Source: Aneurinibacillus sp. Ricciae_BoGa-3
GTDB lineage: Bacteria > Bacillota > Bacilli > Aneurinibacillales > Aneurinibacillaceae
Direction: 5' to 3'
Length of the DNA: 64,000 nucleotides
Assembly (NCBI RefSeq): GCF_028421645.1
Contig: NZ_CP116887.1
Location: 3,660,001-3,724,000 of the forward strand
Shown here: piece after piece, positions 41,619 to 50,186 of the stretch
Numbering within the stretch: position 1 is the stretch's first letter
Layout: each line of letters begins with the position of its first letter
Notes under the pieces: generated by a model
The model's database searches: none
The model's input: the letters and a program-made list of their open reading frames with translations, nothing else
Told to the model about the DNA's origin: nothing
Translations under genes and position numbers: made by a program

Positions 41619-41912
41619 TTGAAAATTCATTTTTTTGAGCAGGACGTGGTCGATGCGTGCTGTGTATTCGCCTCAAAAAGACTAAACTGCACACCGGAAG
41701 ATGTGGATGTCGATCTGCAGTTTAATCCCTCCTCTGGTTTTGCAGCCGATGCAAGAAGAGATCAACAGAACATCAGGCTCACCGAACAGGAAATTATTGA
41801 TGGCGTTGCCGTTTATTTGGCTGATTACCACCAGTTCGTCCCGGAACGGTTAAAGGTAAATCTTATCTTTAATCAACAAACAGGCATCGAAGCTGACATT
41901 CTCACGGACTAA
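41619..41912 (+). CDS. YxcD-like protein (DUF2653)
   Basis: Small protein of 97 residues with a duplicated layout resembling DUF2653/YxcD: FEQDVVDACCVFASKRLNC with VDLQFNPSSGFAADA, then EQEIIDGVAVYLADYHQF and LIFNQQTGIEADI (seen). The role of the family is unknown. A GTG at 41610 opens the frame but overlaps the AAGGAG site; the TTG at 41619 is spaced correctly. A bidirectional terminator follows. Confidence 0.75.
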   Translation: MKIHFFEQDVVDACCVFASKRLNCTPEDVDVDLQFNPSSGFAADARRDQQNIRLTEQEIIDGVAVYLADYHQFVPERLKVNLIFNQQTGIEADILTD

Positions 41913-41947
41913 AAAAAACCCGGCCTACAACTATTGGCCGGGTGTTT
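41911..41947 (+). terminator. Terminator after the DUF2653 gene
   Basis: Stem CCCGGCC/GGCCGGG followed by TGTTTAATT; a run of A on the other side would give T on the minus strand. Confidence 0.8.
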
Positions 41948-42029
41948 AATTAGGTAAAAGAATGGTATGATAGTCGTCTAGAGAAACTTCTATTTCTGTA
42001 TTATTGAAGAGAGGCAGTGAAAGGAAATA

Positions 42030-43205
42030 ATGGAAGAGTTTTTTTCCAAGAATATCTCCTGGGTGAAGCGTCGGATATGGGATTTCGATTTCCTTATGGT
42101 TTTACCTTTAATCGGCATTTCTATCCTCAGCACGCTTGCTATTTATTCAGCAACAGTGAATCGCGCTGGTATTGAAAATCAATATAAGAGCGAAATAATT
42201 TGGCAGGTGTTATCGTACATCAGCCTGATTGTATTTACCTTTTTTAATTATCGAAATCTAAAAAACCAGCTATCATGGATCGGATACTTCGTTACGATCC
42301 TGCTGCTTCTTGTCGTATTTGCTTTCCCTGCGAAAAATGGGGCGCACAGCTGGATAACGCTCCCCGGCTTTCAATTTCAACCATCGGAATTTGCTAAACT
42401 TTTTCTGATTTTAACCATTTCGGATTACATGGAGAAAGCGAAAGAAAAAGGAGAAACGTTCGGTTTCAAACATGGCTTCGTCATTCTCAGCGTTATGTTT
42501 GTGCCGTTTGCACTAACGCTTGCCCAGCCGGCTCTTGGCCAGGCTCTTGTTATGCTTGGCATCACCGGCGCTATGATGATTCTGTTTTTAGAAAGAAAGC
42601 AACTGGCTGTCTTTCTGATCATCCTTGCTATTCTAACCGGATTCATCTTTACAATACGAACGATATTTCCCGACCAGTCGGTTCACTTTATCAATAACCT
42701 GCCTGTGATGAAGCACCAGAAACAGCGGATTATTACCTTTATTGATCCGAATGCGGATCCGAAAGGAATCGGTTATCAGGTTACGCAGGGAATTACAGCC
42801 GTTGGGTCTGGCCAGTTATTCGGCAGAGGTTTTGCCAACGCGGGACAGACGCAGGGGAACTGGGTACCCGAGCAGTGGACAGACTTCATCTTCTCCGCTA
42901 TCGGCGAAGAATTTGGCTTCATAGGATCGAGCCTGCTGTTGTTTCTCTTTTTCTTCCTGCTCTACCGGATGATTCAGTTAGGCTTGAATGCTCCCGACTA
43001 TTTCTCTGCGTATTATATCGCCGGAGTGGTCGGAATGTTCGCCTTCCAAATCATTGAAAACGTCGGGATGAACCTTGCCATTATGCCTGTGGCCGGGATT
43101 ACACTGCCATTCGTATCGTATGGCGGTACGTCGCTTTTAACCAACTTTATACTTGTTGGTATCGTGCTATCGATTGGCATAAGGCGGAAAAAACTGAGCT
43201 TTTAA
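42030..43205 (+). CDS. SEDS peptidoglycan polymerase, RodA/FtsW family
   Basis: Polytopic protein of 391 residues with about ten helices. Family motifs: FQFQPSEFAKLFLIL, ALGQALVML, the large loop QSKGIGYQVTQG-like IGYQVTQGITAVGSGQLFGRG, VPEQWTDFIFSAIGEEFGF with the catalytic-loop Asp, and GITLPFVSYGGTSLL (seen). SEDS proteins polymerise lipid II into glycan strands with a partner PBP (known). It most resembles RodA. AAAGGAAA precedes the ATG. It is a single-gene unit. Confidence 0.9.
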   Translation: MEEFFSKNISWVKRRIWDFDFLMVLPLIGISILSTLAIYSATVNRAGIENQYKSEIIWQVLSYISLIVFTFFNYRNLKNQLSWIGYFVTILLLLVVFAFPAKNGAHSWITLPGFQFQPSEFAKLFLILTISDYMEKAKEKGETFGFKHGFVILSVMFVPFALTLAQPALGQALVMLGITGAMMILFLERKQLAVFLIILAILTGFIFTIRTIFPDQSVHFINNLPVMKHQKQRIITFIDPNADPKGIGYQVTQGITAVGSGQLFGRGFANAGQTQGNWVPEQWTDFIFSAIGEEFGFIGSSLLLFLFFFLLYRMIQLGLNAPDYFSAYYIAGVVGMFAFQIIENVGMNLAIMPVAGITLPFVSYGGTSLLTNFILVGIVLSIGIRRKKLSF

Positions 43206-43220
43206 TATAAATTAACTGCA

Positions 43221-43262
43221 TCAAAAACCCGGAAACCTCCCTGAGGATTTTCCGGGTTTTTG
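43221..43262 (+). terminator. Terminator after the SEDS gene
   Basis: Stem CAAAAACCCGGAAA/TTTCCGGGTTTTTG, working in both directions. Confidence 0.9.
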
Positions 43263-43459
43263 ACGTTTATAAATCCAGGATTTTCTCCCCCGGACTTTTA
43301 GTTAGATGTATGGCTGGGCAAGAAGGGATTGCACCTTTTACATAACGGAATCAAAGTCCGCTGCCTTACCTCTTGGCTAATGCCCAATTACATTCATTAG
43401 TATTATGCACCTCGCATAATTTTATACAGAAAGCAGTTTGATATAAGCGAGGATACTCC

Positions 43460-44191
43460 ATGAATGATATCTTTCTAATATACGCCCACCGCGGCTCTTC
43501 CATAAAGTACCCCGAGAATACGATTCTGTCGTTTTCAAAAGCACTCACCGAAGGCGCTAACGGAATAGAACTCGATGTCCAATTAACAAAGGATAAGCAG
43601 GTAGTGGTTTTTCACGACCTGTCACTGCGCCGCATTCTGAAGAAAAGAGGGCAAATCAGCGATTATACACTGAAGCAAATCCGGCAGTTTGACGTGGGTT
43701 CCTGGAAAAACCCGGCTTTTAAAGGAACGAAAATTCCCACCCTCGATGAAGTGCTCCGCCTGGCATCGAAGCACAACATCATCGTAAATATTGAGCTCAA
43801 AAACTTATTGGATATGAAAAACGGTCTTGAGCAGTATGTGATCGATAAAATTATTCAGTATAATATGAAGCAAAGATCTGTGATTTCAACCTTTAACCCG
43901 CTAAGCCTGAAGATACTACAGAAAAAATGCAAAGGAATTCCGTACGCTCTGCTCTATTTTGGATTTTTGAATGATCCGTGGACATATACCAGGGAGTACG
44001 GCTGCTCCTATATTCATCCACCGGTGCAGGAGGTTTCCGAATTATTTATTGATACCGCGCGAGCAAACGGCCTCAAGATCGTACCCTATCAGGTCAATAC
44101 CCTGAATGATATCCAAAAAATGGTTGAGCTAGGTGTTGATGGCATCATTACACCCCGACCTTCTCTAGCCCACCGCTATCTCTATGAATAG
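43460..44191 (+). CDS. Glycerophosphodiester phosphodiesterase
   Basis: Cytoplasmic GDPD-family enzyme of 243 residues that splits glycerophosphodiesters to glycerol-3-phosphate and an alcohol. Motifs: IYAHRGSSIKYPENT (catalytic His, Arg, Glu), GIELDVQLTKDKQVVVFHD (metal Glu/Asp and His), NIELKN, and the last strand LGVDGIITPRPSL (seen). No signal peptide. The ribosome site AGCGAGGA is modest. It is followed by a 30-residue gene. Confidence 0.9.
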   Translation: MNDIFLIYAHRGSSIKYPENTILSFSKALTEGANGIELDVQLTKDKQVVVFHDLSLRRILKKRGQISDYTLKQIRQFDVGSWKNPAFKGTKIPTLDEVLRLASKHNIIVNIELKNLLDMKNGLEQYVIDKIIQYNMKQRSVISTFNPLSLKILQKKCKGIPYALLYFGFLNDPWTYTREYGCSYIHPPVQEVSELFIDTARANGLKIVPYQVNTLNDIQKMVELGVDGIITPRPSLAHRYLYE

Positions 44192-44243
44192 CACATCAAA
44201 TAAAACCTAATCTAGAACTAACGCGATAAGAGGTGAAAGGCCA

Positions 44244-44336
44244 ATGAAAATCAATAAAGGTCCGCACAATCCAAATCAGAACGGCCAGGATGGCGGTTTC
44301 GAGGGATTTATTGGAAATATTTTTCGAAGGAACTGA
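44244..44336 (+). CDS. 30-residue hydrophilic small protein
   Basis: Short gene with GAGGTGAAAGG 4-7 nt before the ATG. The product MKINKGPHNPNQNGQDGGFE plus GFIGNIFRRN is Asn/Gly-rich with no membrane helix (seen). It follows the phosphodiesterase by about 50 bp and is followed by a terminator. No family is recognised. Coding is likely but unproven. Confidence 0.5.
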   Translation: MKINKGPHNPNQNGQDGGFEGFIGNIFRRN

Positions 44337-44350
44337 AATACCTGTTTAGT

Positions 44351-44386
44351 TAAAGCCTCATATCCAGGCGATGGGAGGCTCTTTAA
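44351..44386 (+). terminator. Terminator after the 30-residue gene
   Basis: AAGCCTC pairs with GAGGCT across a 15-nt loop, followed by CTTTAAAATT. Confidence 0.6.
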
Positions 44387-44390
44387 AATT

Positions 44391-44420
44391 AAAAAACACT
44401 TTTCACGAGGAAAAGTGTTT
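44391..44420 (-). terminator. Terminator downstream of the tRNA cluster
   Basis: Perfect 11-bp stem AAACACTTTTC/GAAAAGTGTTT with five-base loop, followed on the minus strand by TTTAATTTT. The interval 44421-44626 holds no gene I can support. Confidence 0.75.
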
Positions 44421-44626
44421 GCGTTGTATGTAGCCCCGCCTATGCCGCTCCACTTAAATGTTTCATAACCCGCTCTCGCAGGTGGGTGTTCGCAAAACGT
44501 CTTCCACTGTCTCACAGCGATTAACGGGTGAGCATAGTGTCTAACGCTTAATGTAGAACTCCCGAGTAAATAGTAAGGTTCGAAACATAAAAAGTGAATC
44601 GTACATTGCAGGAAATAAGTGTATGT

Positions 44627-44697
44627 AACACCCTGTCGGGTATTTCTGATTTCATTCTTTGCTAAGCAGTTTATTCGACGTAGATAGAATGAATATT
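44627..44697 (-). repeat. tRNA-spacer repeat, copy a
   Basis: CACCCTGTCGGGTAT, GATTTCATTCT and AGAATGAATATT recur in the same order in two further copies beside the fMet gene. TTCATTCT pairs with AGAATGAA, giving a hairpin adjacent to the tRNA-Gly 3' end. Confidence 0.65.
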
Positions 44698-44699
44698 AA

Positions 44700-44775
<76 letters not shown>

Positions 44776-44808
44776 GTCGTTTTCATCTGTAGAATTAAAT
44801 AAATAAAA

Positions 44809-44920
44809 TGGCGGAGCCGATGGGACTCCGACGCACAGGATGTGCGAGGTTCTGCGTTGCAACAGGACGTTGCGCTTTTAGCAGAACTTCCTCTCGGGTG
44901 AGAGGAGCGTTTACTTCTTG
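44809..44920 (-). repeat. tRNA-Asp-tail-like fragment plus tandem hairpins
   Basis: The first 24 nt (44809-44832) copy the 3' end of the tRNA-Asp gene with two or three changes. Then come CGCAC-N5-GTGCG, GCAAC-N5-GTTGC nested in GTTCTGC/GCAGAAC, and CCTCTC-N4-GAGAGG. It lies in the spacer between tRNA-Gly and tRNA-Asp and is transcribed with them. Not a working tRNA: no anticodon arm pairs with the fragment. Confidence 0.6.
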
Positions 44921-44926
44921 AATAAA

Positions 44927-45003
<77 letters not shown>

Positions 45004-45007
45004 ATAT

Positions 45008-45084
45008 TTGGTTGCACCCTAGCGAGTAACACCGATTTCATTCTATGCAATTGAAATTAATCGACGCTGAAAGAATGAATATTT
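45008..45084 (-). repeat. tRNA-spacer repeat, copy b
   Basis: TTGGTTGCACCCT, GATTTCATTCT and CGACGCTGAAAGAATGAATA in the order seen in copies a and c. It lies between the fMet and Asp genes. Confidence 0.75.
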
Positions 45085-45158
45085 TGGCTGCACCCTGCGG
45101 GTACCACTGATTTCATTCCAACGCAGATGTCAATTCGACGCTGAAAGAATGAATATTT
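45085..45158 (-). repeat. tRNA-spacer repeat, copy c
   Basis: Directly follows copy b, giving a tandem pair. It shares CGACGCTGAAAGAATGAATA exactly and the TTTCATTC half of the hairpin. It touches the tRNA-fMet 3' end. Confidence 0.75.
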
Positions 45159-45234
45159 TGGTTGCGGGGGCAGGACTTGAACCTGCGGCCTTCGGGTTAT
45201 GAGCCCGACGAGCTGCCAACTGCTCCACCCCGCG
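45159..45234 (-). tRNA. Initiator tRNA-fMet (CAT), CCA encoded
   Basis: 5' CGCGGGGTGGAGCAG with the unpaired first C typical of bacterial initiators, anticodon loop CTCATAA in a GGG-rich stem (GTCGGG/CCCGAA), T arm CAGGTTCAAGTCCTG, encoded CCA. Confidence 0.93.
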
Positions 45235-45242
45235 ATAGCCAA

Positions 45243-45318
45243 TGGTGGAGGATGACGGGATCGAACCGCCGACCCTCTGCTTGTAAGGCAGATGCTCTCC
45301 CAGCTGAGCTAATCCTCC
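45243..45318 (-). tRNA. tRNA-Val (TAC), CCA encoded
   Basis: Acceptor GGAGGAT/ATCCTCC, D arm AGCTCAGCTGGGAGAGC, anticodon loop CTTACAA in a TCTGC/GCAGA stem, T arm GGCGGTTCGATCC, encoded CCA. First gene of the array. Confidence 0.94.
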
Positions 45319-45500
45319 ATCGTACCGCATTAGCGGCACAAGAACTATAATATAAGATTTCACACGCATTGTCAAGGAGACAGCCCGAAAGCCAACTGGT
45401 AAATACCGGGTGCCATTGACTATGATGACTCAGTTTGGTATTTGTGTCGATCAAAATTTGGACTAATCGTGTTGGTTCGCGATCACGCCGATCCTTTTCC

Positions 45501-46307
45501 TCATGATGATGCTTTAGTTCGCTCCAGCAGATAATAGTGCACAGCACCCCCCGGCACCCGGTCAAAACCGGTTACCGTATATCCCCGCGACAAGTAGTGG
45601 GTTAACACCGCTCTTATCTCCCGCCTCCAGCACAGCATCTGGTCCATGGATTGTTTTTTTATCTCTTGAATATCCGCAGGTATGGGGATAGCCACTAAAT
45701 TTCCTTCGACTGCGTCCCAGTTTACAAGGATAGGACTCCCATTTTCCGTTTCAGCCAGCTTAACCGGATAACTATACCCTCCTTGAACAGCCCCATCTGC
45801 TGATGCAGCATGCTCATTGCGCGAATGTAAGACATCCCATTCCGCGAGCAGCCGGTCAGTCGGCGCGCCGCGGTTTAAATCATCGTCCATCTCTCCATAG
45901 AAATTTTCCTTATAAACCCGGCAGACCGCACCCAGTTTGCTAATATTAATGTATGCATTTTTACTTTCAAGCGGGTCAAACGTCCATTTAATATACCTAT
46001 ACCCTCTCGCCTTTGCTTCCACTGCCTGCCGCTGCTTAAGAAGCTCACCAACTTTTTTGTTTCTATATTCGGGTTCAACAGCAAGCATGTGTGAATAGAG
46101 AAAAATGCCAAATTCATCAGACGCGATAAACCCGTATGATACACCTATCATGGCCTCATTATCGTAGGCACCGATGATGAGACCGCCCACCTGGGATTGT
46201 GCCATTAGAAGATTGGCTGTAACGCCTGTACCCCAGGTATTTGAAATCAGCTGATTTGCTTGCTTCATTTGGCCAATTTTGCTTAAAATTTCAACTATTA
46301 TGGACAC
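45501..46307 (-). CDS. GNAT-family acyltransferase (COG3375-like)
   Basis: Acyltransferase-like protein of 268 residues. The GNAT core is visible as FLYSHMLAVEPEYRNKKVGELLKQRQ (acetyl-CoA loop) followed by IKWTFDPLESKNAYINISKLG, where the DPLESKNA turn is typical of COG3375 proteins (seen, from memory of the group). Relatives are often linked with menC/N-acylamino-acid racemase, which is not adjacent here. The start is a GTG after AAGGGG. Substrate unknown. Confidence 0.8.
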   Translation of the reverse strand: MSIIVEILSKIGQMKQANQLISNTWGTGVTANLLMAQSQVGGLIIGAYDNEAMIGVSYGFIASDEFGIFLYSHMLAVEPEYRNKKVGELLKQRQAVEAKARGYRYIKWTFDPLESKNAYINISKLGAVCRVYKENFYGEMDDDLNRGAPTDRLLAEWDVLHSRNEHAASADGAVQGGYSYPVKLAETENGSPILVNWDAVEGNLVAIPIPADIQEIKKQSMDQMLCWRREIRAVLTHYLSRGYTVTGFDRVPGGAVHYYLLERTKASS

Positions 46308-46511
46308 AGCAATCCCCTTCCCTATTCAGCGAGCATGTCGGCATAAAAGTATCCGATGATTTAAATTGTAGGGGATATGTCCAGAAGCTGCAACGCAAAG
46401 AATCGATTCAGGGTAAACTACCATTAGAAACTTTAGCTCGCCCAGCTTTCCGATGGGAATCAGCTTTACTGGCAGTTATCGCATAGAAAAGTGTTTTAGA
46501 GGAGGAACAGC

Positions 46512-46994
46512 ATGATCGCAATTATTGTGGCAATCGACCTGAATAATACTATAGGGAAAAATAACAGCCTGCCATGGCATCTTCCCGCTGATTTGGCTTA
46601 TTTTAAAACAGTCACCATGGGCCACCCGATTGTAATGGGAAGAAAAACACACGAGGCGATTGGGCGACCACTGCCCGGCCGACAGAATATCATTTTAACA
46701 AGAGACCCCGGCTACGAGGCGGAAGGGTGTACCATTGCTCATTCCGTGGATGAAATCCTGGACACATACATCAATCAAGATTTGTTCGTCATCGGTGGAG
46801 CCGAGGTCATAAAAACGTTTTTACCCTACACAGACAAGCTGTATGTCACACGAATTGAGGAACGGTTTGAGGGGGACGTTTTCTTGCCGCAAATTAAGTC
46901 AACGGAGTGGCGGATTGTGTCCAGTCGTCAGGGGATAACCGATGTGAACAATCCTTATACGTACTATTTTTTAATTTATGAGAGAAAAAGATAA
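46512..46994 (+). CDS. dfrA: Dihydrofolate reductase
   Basis: Enzyme of 160 residues that reduces dihydrofolate to tetrahydrofolate with NADPH. Motifs: VAIDLNNTIGKNNSLPWHLPADLAYFK (substrate site, with Asp27-type Asp in PADL), GHPIVMGRKTHEAIGRPLPGR (NADPH), and LFVIGGAEVIKTFLPYTD (seen). GGAGGAA precedes the ATG. The usual partner thyA is not next to it. A hairpin GGACA...ATCCCCT/AGGGGAT...GTCC lies in the 200-bp upstream gap. Confidence 0.94.
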   Translation: MIAIIVAIDLNNTIGKNNSLPWHLPADLAYFKTVTMGHPIVMGRKTHEAIGRPLPGRQNIILTRDPGYEAEGCTIAHSVDEILDTYINQDLFVIGGAEVIKTFLPYTDKLYVTRIEERFEGDVFLPQIKSTEWRIVSSRQGITDVNNPYTYYFLIYERKR

Positions 46995-47029
46995 GGCCGC
47001 TCTTCATCTTCAATAAGCGCCTTATCTTT
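46986..47029. terminator. Bidirectional terminator between dfrA and the MFS gene
   Basis: Stem AAAGATAAGGCGC-type arms (AAGATAAGGC/GCCTTATCTT) with T on both sides serves converging genes. Confidence 0.85.
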
Positions 47030-47043
47030 GCCAGTGTTATCTC

Positions 47044-48309
47044 TTACTTAACCCGCCGCTGTACCGGGAGCAGGATGGAACCAATACAGCCAACAACAGA
47101 GAACAGACAAGGAATGACAAACGCCAGCCTGTAGGAGGATGCCGCATGCATGCCCAAATGATCAAGTACAATCCCCATCAGCGGCGGAATTAACACCGCA
47201 CTCAGGAAACCGCCGGTATTCGCAAGTCCGGATACCACGCCAACCTGATTTACCGGAAACGTTTCACGAATGGAAGCAAAAGTGAGCATGCTTCCGCCGT
47301 TCCCAAACCCCAGCAGAAAGAACAACACGTATGCCCCCCACAAAGGCAAGGAAGCGCCAGTAAGAGCCAATAGCAGCCACATTACCACCACCATCGCATG
47401 AACCGCAATGTATGGCTTTCTGTATTCCTCTACTTTCTTAGCTGCAAAACCTGACAGAGGACCGCCTGCAACCGCACCTAACAGCCCGAATCCTACAATT
47501 CCCGCTGCGGCTGTTCGGCTGATGCTGTACGTGTCAAGCAGGAACGGGACTGCCCACAGGCTGATAAAACCTGCGTATGTTCCGACGATACCGAAGTGGC
47601 AAAGAAATGGGGGCCAAGAATTTTTTTGAAAAAGAATTTCTCGCAGAACGTGCAGCGTTTTGCCGTCCTCCGCAGCCGGTGCCATCGGATGGGAAGCCAG
47701 GCTTTTGCGAAAAATCCAAATCATGCATGTGGCGTGTACAATCAGGATAATGCCCATAACCATAAAAGGAACACGCCAGCCCGAGACTGTAACCCACCAG
47801 GCAAGCGGCATGGTCGTGAGGATGCCTCCCAGGTTACCCATTGTTCCCGTCCAACCAAGGACCTCAGCAAATACATCCCGGCTAAACACCATACTCAAGA
47901 GCAGGACGCAGTTTACCCATATCATCGCATCCCCCAGGCCTACCAGAACGCGGCCTATAAGCAAGAAGCTCAAGCTGGTCGCTATGCTGTATATCAGCGT
48001 TCCAGCACCGTTACAGATGACGCCAAACACAAGAAAACGGGCGGGTCCAAACCGGTCTCCCCACAGACCAACCGGAATTTGCAGAATCATATACATAAAG
48101 AATTGCAGGCCGCTAACCATCCCCAATACAGAACCGGTCGTGTGGAAATCACGCAGCAGATGGTCACTAATCACACCAGGCGCCGTCCGCTGGCTCACAA
48201 TAAACAGATAAGCCAGAGAAGTCACAAACCATACAGTCCACGGACTGGCCACCTTTTTCTTAAGTGACGGCATGTTAACACTTGGTGTTAATACAGCATG
48301 ATGTTTCAC
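47044..48309 (-). CDS. MFS transporter (sugar-phosphate/nitrate-type fold)
   Basis: Twelve-helix major facilitator of 421 residues. Segments VGLWGDRFGPARFLVFGVI and LLIGRVLVGLGDAMIWVN carry the loop 2-3 and helix 4 marks of the family; FGLLGAVAGGPLSGFAAKKV is the repeat in the second half (seen). The substrate cannot be read. The start is a GTG with AAAGGAG 13 nt upstream. It converges on dfrA. Confidence 0.88.
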   Translation of the reverse strand: MKHHAVLTPSVNMPSLKKKVASPWTVWFVTSLAYLFIVSQRTAPGVISDHLLRDFHTTGSVLGMVSGLQFFMYMILQIPVGLWGDRFGPARFLVFGVICNGAGTLIYSIATSLSFLLIGRVLVGLGDAMIWVNCVLLLSMVFSRDVFAEVLGWTGTMGNLGGILTTMPLAWWVTVSGWRVPFMVMGIILIVHATCMIWIFRKSLASHPMAPAAEDGKTLHVLREILFQKNSWPPFLCHFGIVGTYAGFISLWAVPFLLDTYSISRTAAAGIVGFGLLGAVAGGPLSGFAAKKVEEYRKPYIAVHAMVVVMWLLLALTGASLPLWGAYVLFFLLGFGNGGSMLTFASIRETFPVNQVGVVSGLANTGGFLSAVLIPPLMGIVLDHLGMHAASSYRLAFVIPCLFSVVGCIGSILLPVQRRVK

Positions 48310-48596
48310 CTTACATTACTCCTTTACCGTGCAAAAATGATCACCCGTTAACTGTATCACTTTTCCACCAAGCTGTGTAGCTTAAAATTAGTAGGAGTAT
48401 TGCAGTTGTTTCCACGCCTTACCTGGCTGCACATTGATTTTAACTAGTACAGGAAACACGACTGTTCCAAGGATGATACCCCTTTTACGGTTAAGCAGTA
48501 GAAAAATCTTTTTTACCTTCACTGGAATAAACAATCAATAAAAATTAGGCCTTCAGGTTAATAAGATGGTTATACTACCCCTCAGGAGGTGAAGTT

Positions 48597-48737
48597 ATGA
48601 AAAACGAATACATGGATCAATACCCTCCGGCACCGTTAAATGAGGGTGAGGTCCAGAAAATCCAGCAGCTGGAACAGCAGCTAAGCCAGGAGCTTAACCG
48701 CACCATTATTGTCATGGCTTTTGAAAAGGCTCAATAG
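48597..48737 (+). CDS. 46-residue small protein
   Basis: Clear short gene: CAGGAGGTGAAGTT leads into ATG, and a strong terminator follows. The product begins MKNEYMDQYPPAPLNEGEVQ and continues as an amphipathic helix KIQQLEQQLSQELNRTIIVM ending AFEKAQ (seen). No family is recognised. The 290-bp region upstream holds a TATACT-like -10 about 20 nt before the ribosome site. A regulatory or spore-specific small protein is possible. Confidence 0.65.
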   Translation: MKNEYMDQYPPAPLNEGEVQKIQQLEQQLSQELNRTIIVMAFEKAQ

Positions 48738-48750
48738 CGCAATCTATCCA

Positions 48751-48783
48751 AGTAAAACCATCTTGCCGAAGGATGGTTTTACT
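48751..48783 (+). terminator. Terminator after the 46-residue gene
   Basis: Perfect 12-bp stem AGTAAAACCATC/GATGGTTTTACT. Confidence 0.85.
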
Positions 48784-49015
48784 CATGATCAAGGGTACTT
48801 TTATTGCTTATCTCGTACCCTTTCTGCTCAAATAAATAACGCAAGGTTCATACCCTCTTTCGTAAGGGTTCCTGTTTCTTCTGCCTGAAGCATTCATACA
48901 AGTTTTGTTAAATTGCCAAAGTTAAAAAGGCCTGAGGTGGGTAAGGATAAATAAAAAGATTGACCACACGCAGACTTGACCCGCATGTAAAAAAATGAAG
49001 CTGAGGAATCTCTTT

Positions 49016-50101
49016 ATGAGCAAACAGACAAATAAACTGCATAGAAAAAGGATTTCCTTATGGCGTTTTATCCACCGGACAAGCTTAATCTGGAAAGCTG
49101 CACTGGCGGCAGGCATCTCGTGGGATGTTGCCCAGATGACGGGCACAGCCCGGCCCTTCTTCGCCCCCCTTGCTGCCGTCCTCTGTGTACAGGTAACCGT
49201 TGAAGATTCAGTTATGAAGGGCTATCAGCGTGTAATCGGCATTATCGGCGGTGTGATTATCGCCTATTTCGCTGCACGTTACCTGGGTATTCACGATTGG
49301 AGCATAGCCCTGCTTGTATTTATTGGAATGGCGGTTGCAAGCTGGATCAAGCTCCCAAGTCAAGCCATTTCCCAGGTCGGAGTCAGCACAGTCATGGTCC
49401 TGACCGTTGGAAGTGTACTTGGAAATTACAGTTACGGAATAGATCGCATCGTGGATACGATAATTGGTGCTGTAATTGCGGTAATCGTTAATATGTTCAT
49501 TCTTCCCCCCGATTACACGAATTTGGCGGCAACCTCCATTTCGAAAGGTGCCGATGCTTTAGCAGCGCGTTTTAGAGAAATTGCCCTCTGGCTAGAGCAG
49601 GCTGCACCCATCAAGGAGGGGGAAATTCTGAGGCACAAAACGTTTTCCCTGTTGCAGGACGTACGAAAGCTGGAAGATAACGTGAAACAGGCAGAGAAAG
49701 CGATTAAATTCAGTCCGCTTCTTAAAGAACGGTGTGAGAGGCTGACCTACCTGAAACAAGAAATGCAGGCCCTGGGACAAAGTTACATTCACGCGGCCGA
49801 AATGATGGAGATTCTAGTAGACTGGCGCATTAACGGCCGGATGACAAATGAAGATAGGAAGAATTGGCACGAACGTTTTGCCGGATTTGCTGACGTTGTT
49901 GATAACTGGTGCACCAGGACTTTGGAAAATGTTCCGATACATGCTGGTAAGGGCAAGCAGATAAAAGATGCGTTTCTTGATTTAGGCGACAAGGGGTTCA
50001 ACTTTGCGCTGTTTAATGAGGCACACCAGCTTGTACGAGATTTGCAGAACTCTTCCCCTTCCCGTCAAATTGGCACAGAGACATTAACCAGCAAGGAGTG
50101 A
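49016..50101 (+). CDS. FUSC/aromatic acid exporter family protein
   Basis: Membrane protein of 361 residues. Six or so helices in the first 170 residues include FAPLAAVLCVQVTVEDSVMKG and TIIGAVIAVIVNMFILPPD, followed by a soluble helical domain with LLQDVRKLEDNVKQAEKAIK (seen). The layout matches FUSC/ArAE proteins, which export aromatic acids or act in efflux (known, loosely). The start at 49016 has GAGGA 9 nt upstream; an ATG at 48995 has none. A hairpin follows. Confidence 0.82.
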   Translation: MSKQTNKLHRKRISLWRFIHRTSLIWKAALAAGISWDVAQMTGTARPFFAPLAAVLCVQVTVEDSVMKGYQRVIGIIGGVIIAYFAARYLGIHDWSIALLVFIGMAVASWIKLPSQAISQVGVSTVMVLTVGSVLGNYSYGIDRIVDTIIGAVIAVIVNMFILPPDYTNLAATSISKGADALAARFREIALWLEQAAPIKEGEILRHKTFSLLQDVRKLEDNVKQAEKAIKFSPLLKERCERLTYLKQEMQALGQSYIHAAEMMEILVDWRINGRMTNEDRKNWHERFAGFADVVDNWCTRTLENVPIHAGKGKQIKDAFLDLGDKGFNFALFNEAHQLVRDLQNSSPSRQIGTETLTSKE

Positions 50102-50143
50102 TAAAGCAGCCATGGGCAGCATACGGAAAAGATTTGAACAACG

Positions 50144-50178
50144 AAAAACCATCGCGAAGATGCTGACTCGCGATGGTT
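50144..50178. terminator. Bidirectional terminator
   Basis: Perfect 10-bp stem AACCATCGCG/CGCGATGGTT between converging genes, with A run on the left and TCTCTT on the right. Confidence 0.8.
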
Positions 50179-50186
50179 CTCTTAGG

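Noticed and set aside
47596-48267. 223-residue plus-strand frame
   Set aside because: Antisense to the MFS gene, with no ribosome site and highly biased composition.
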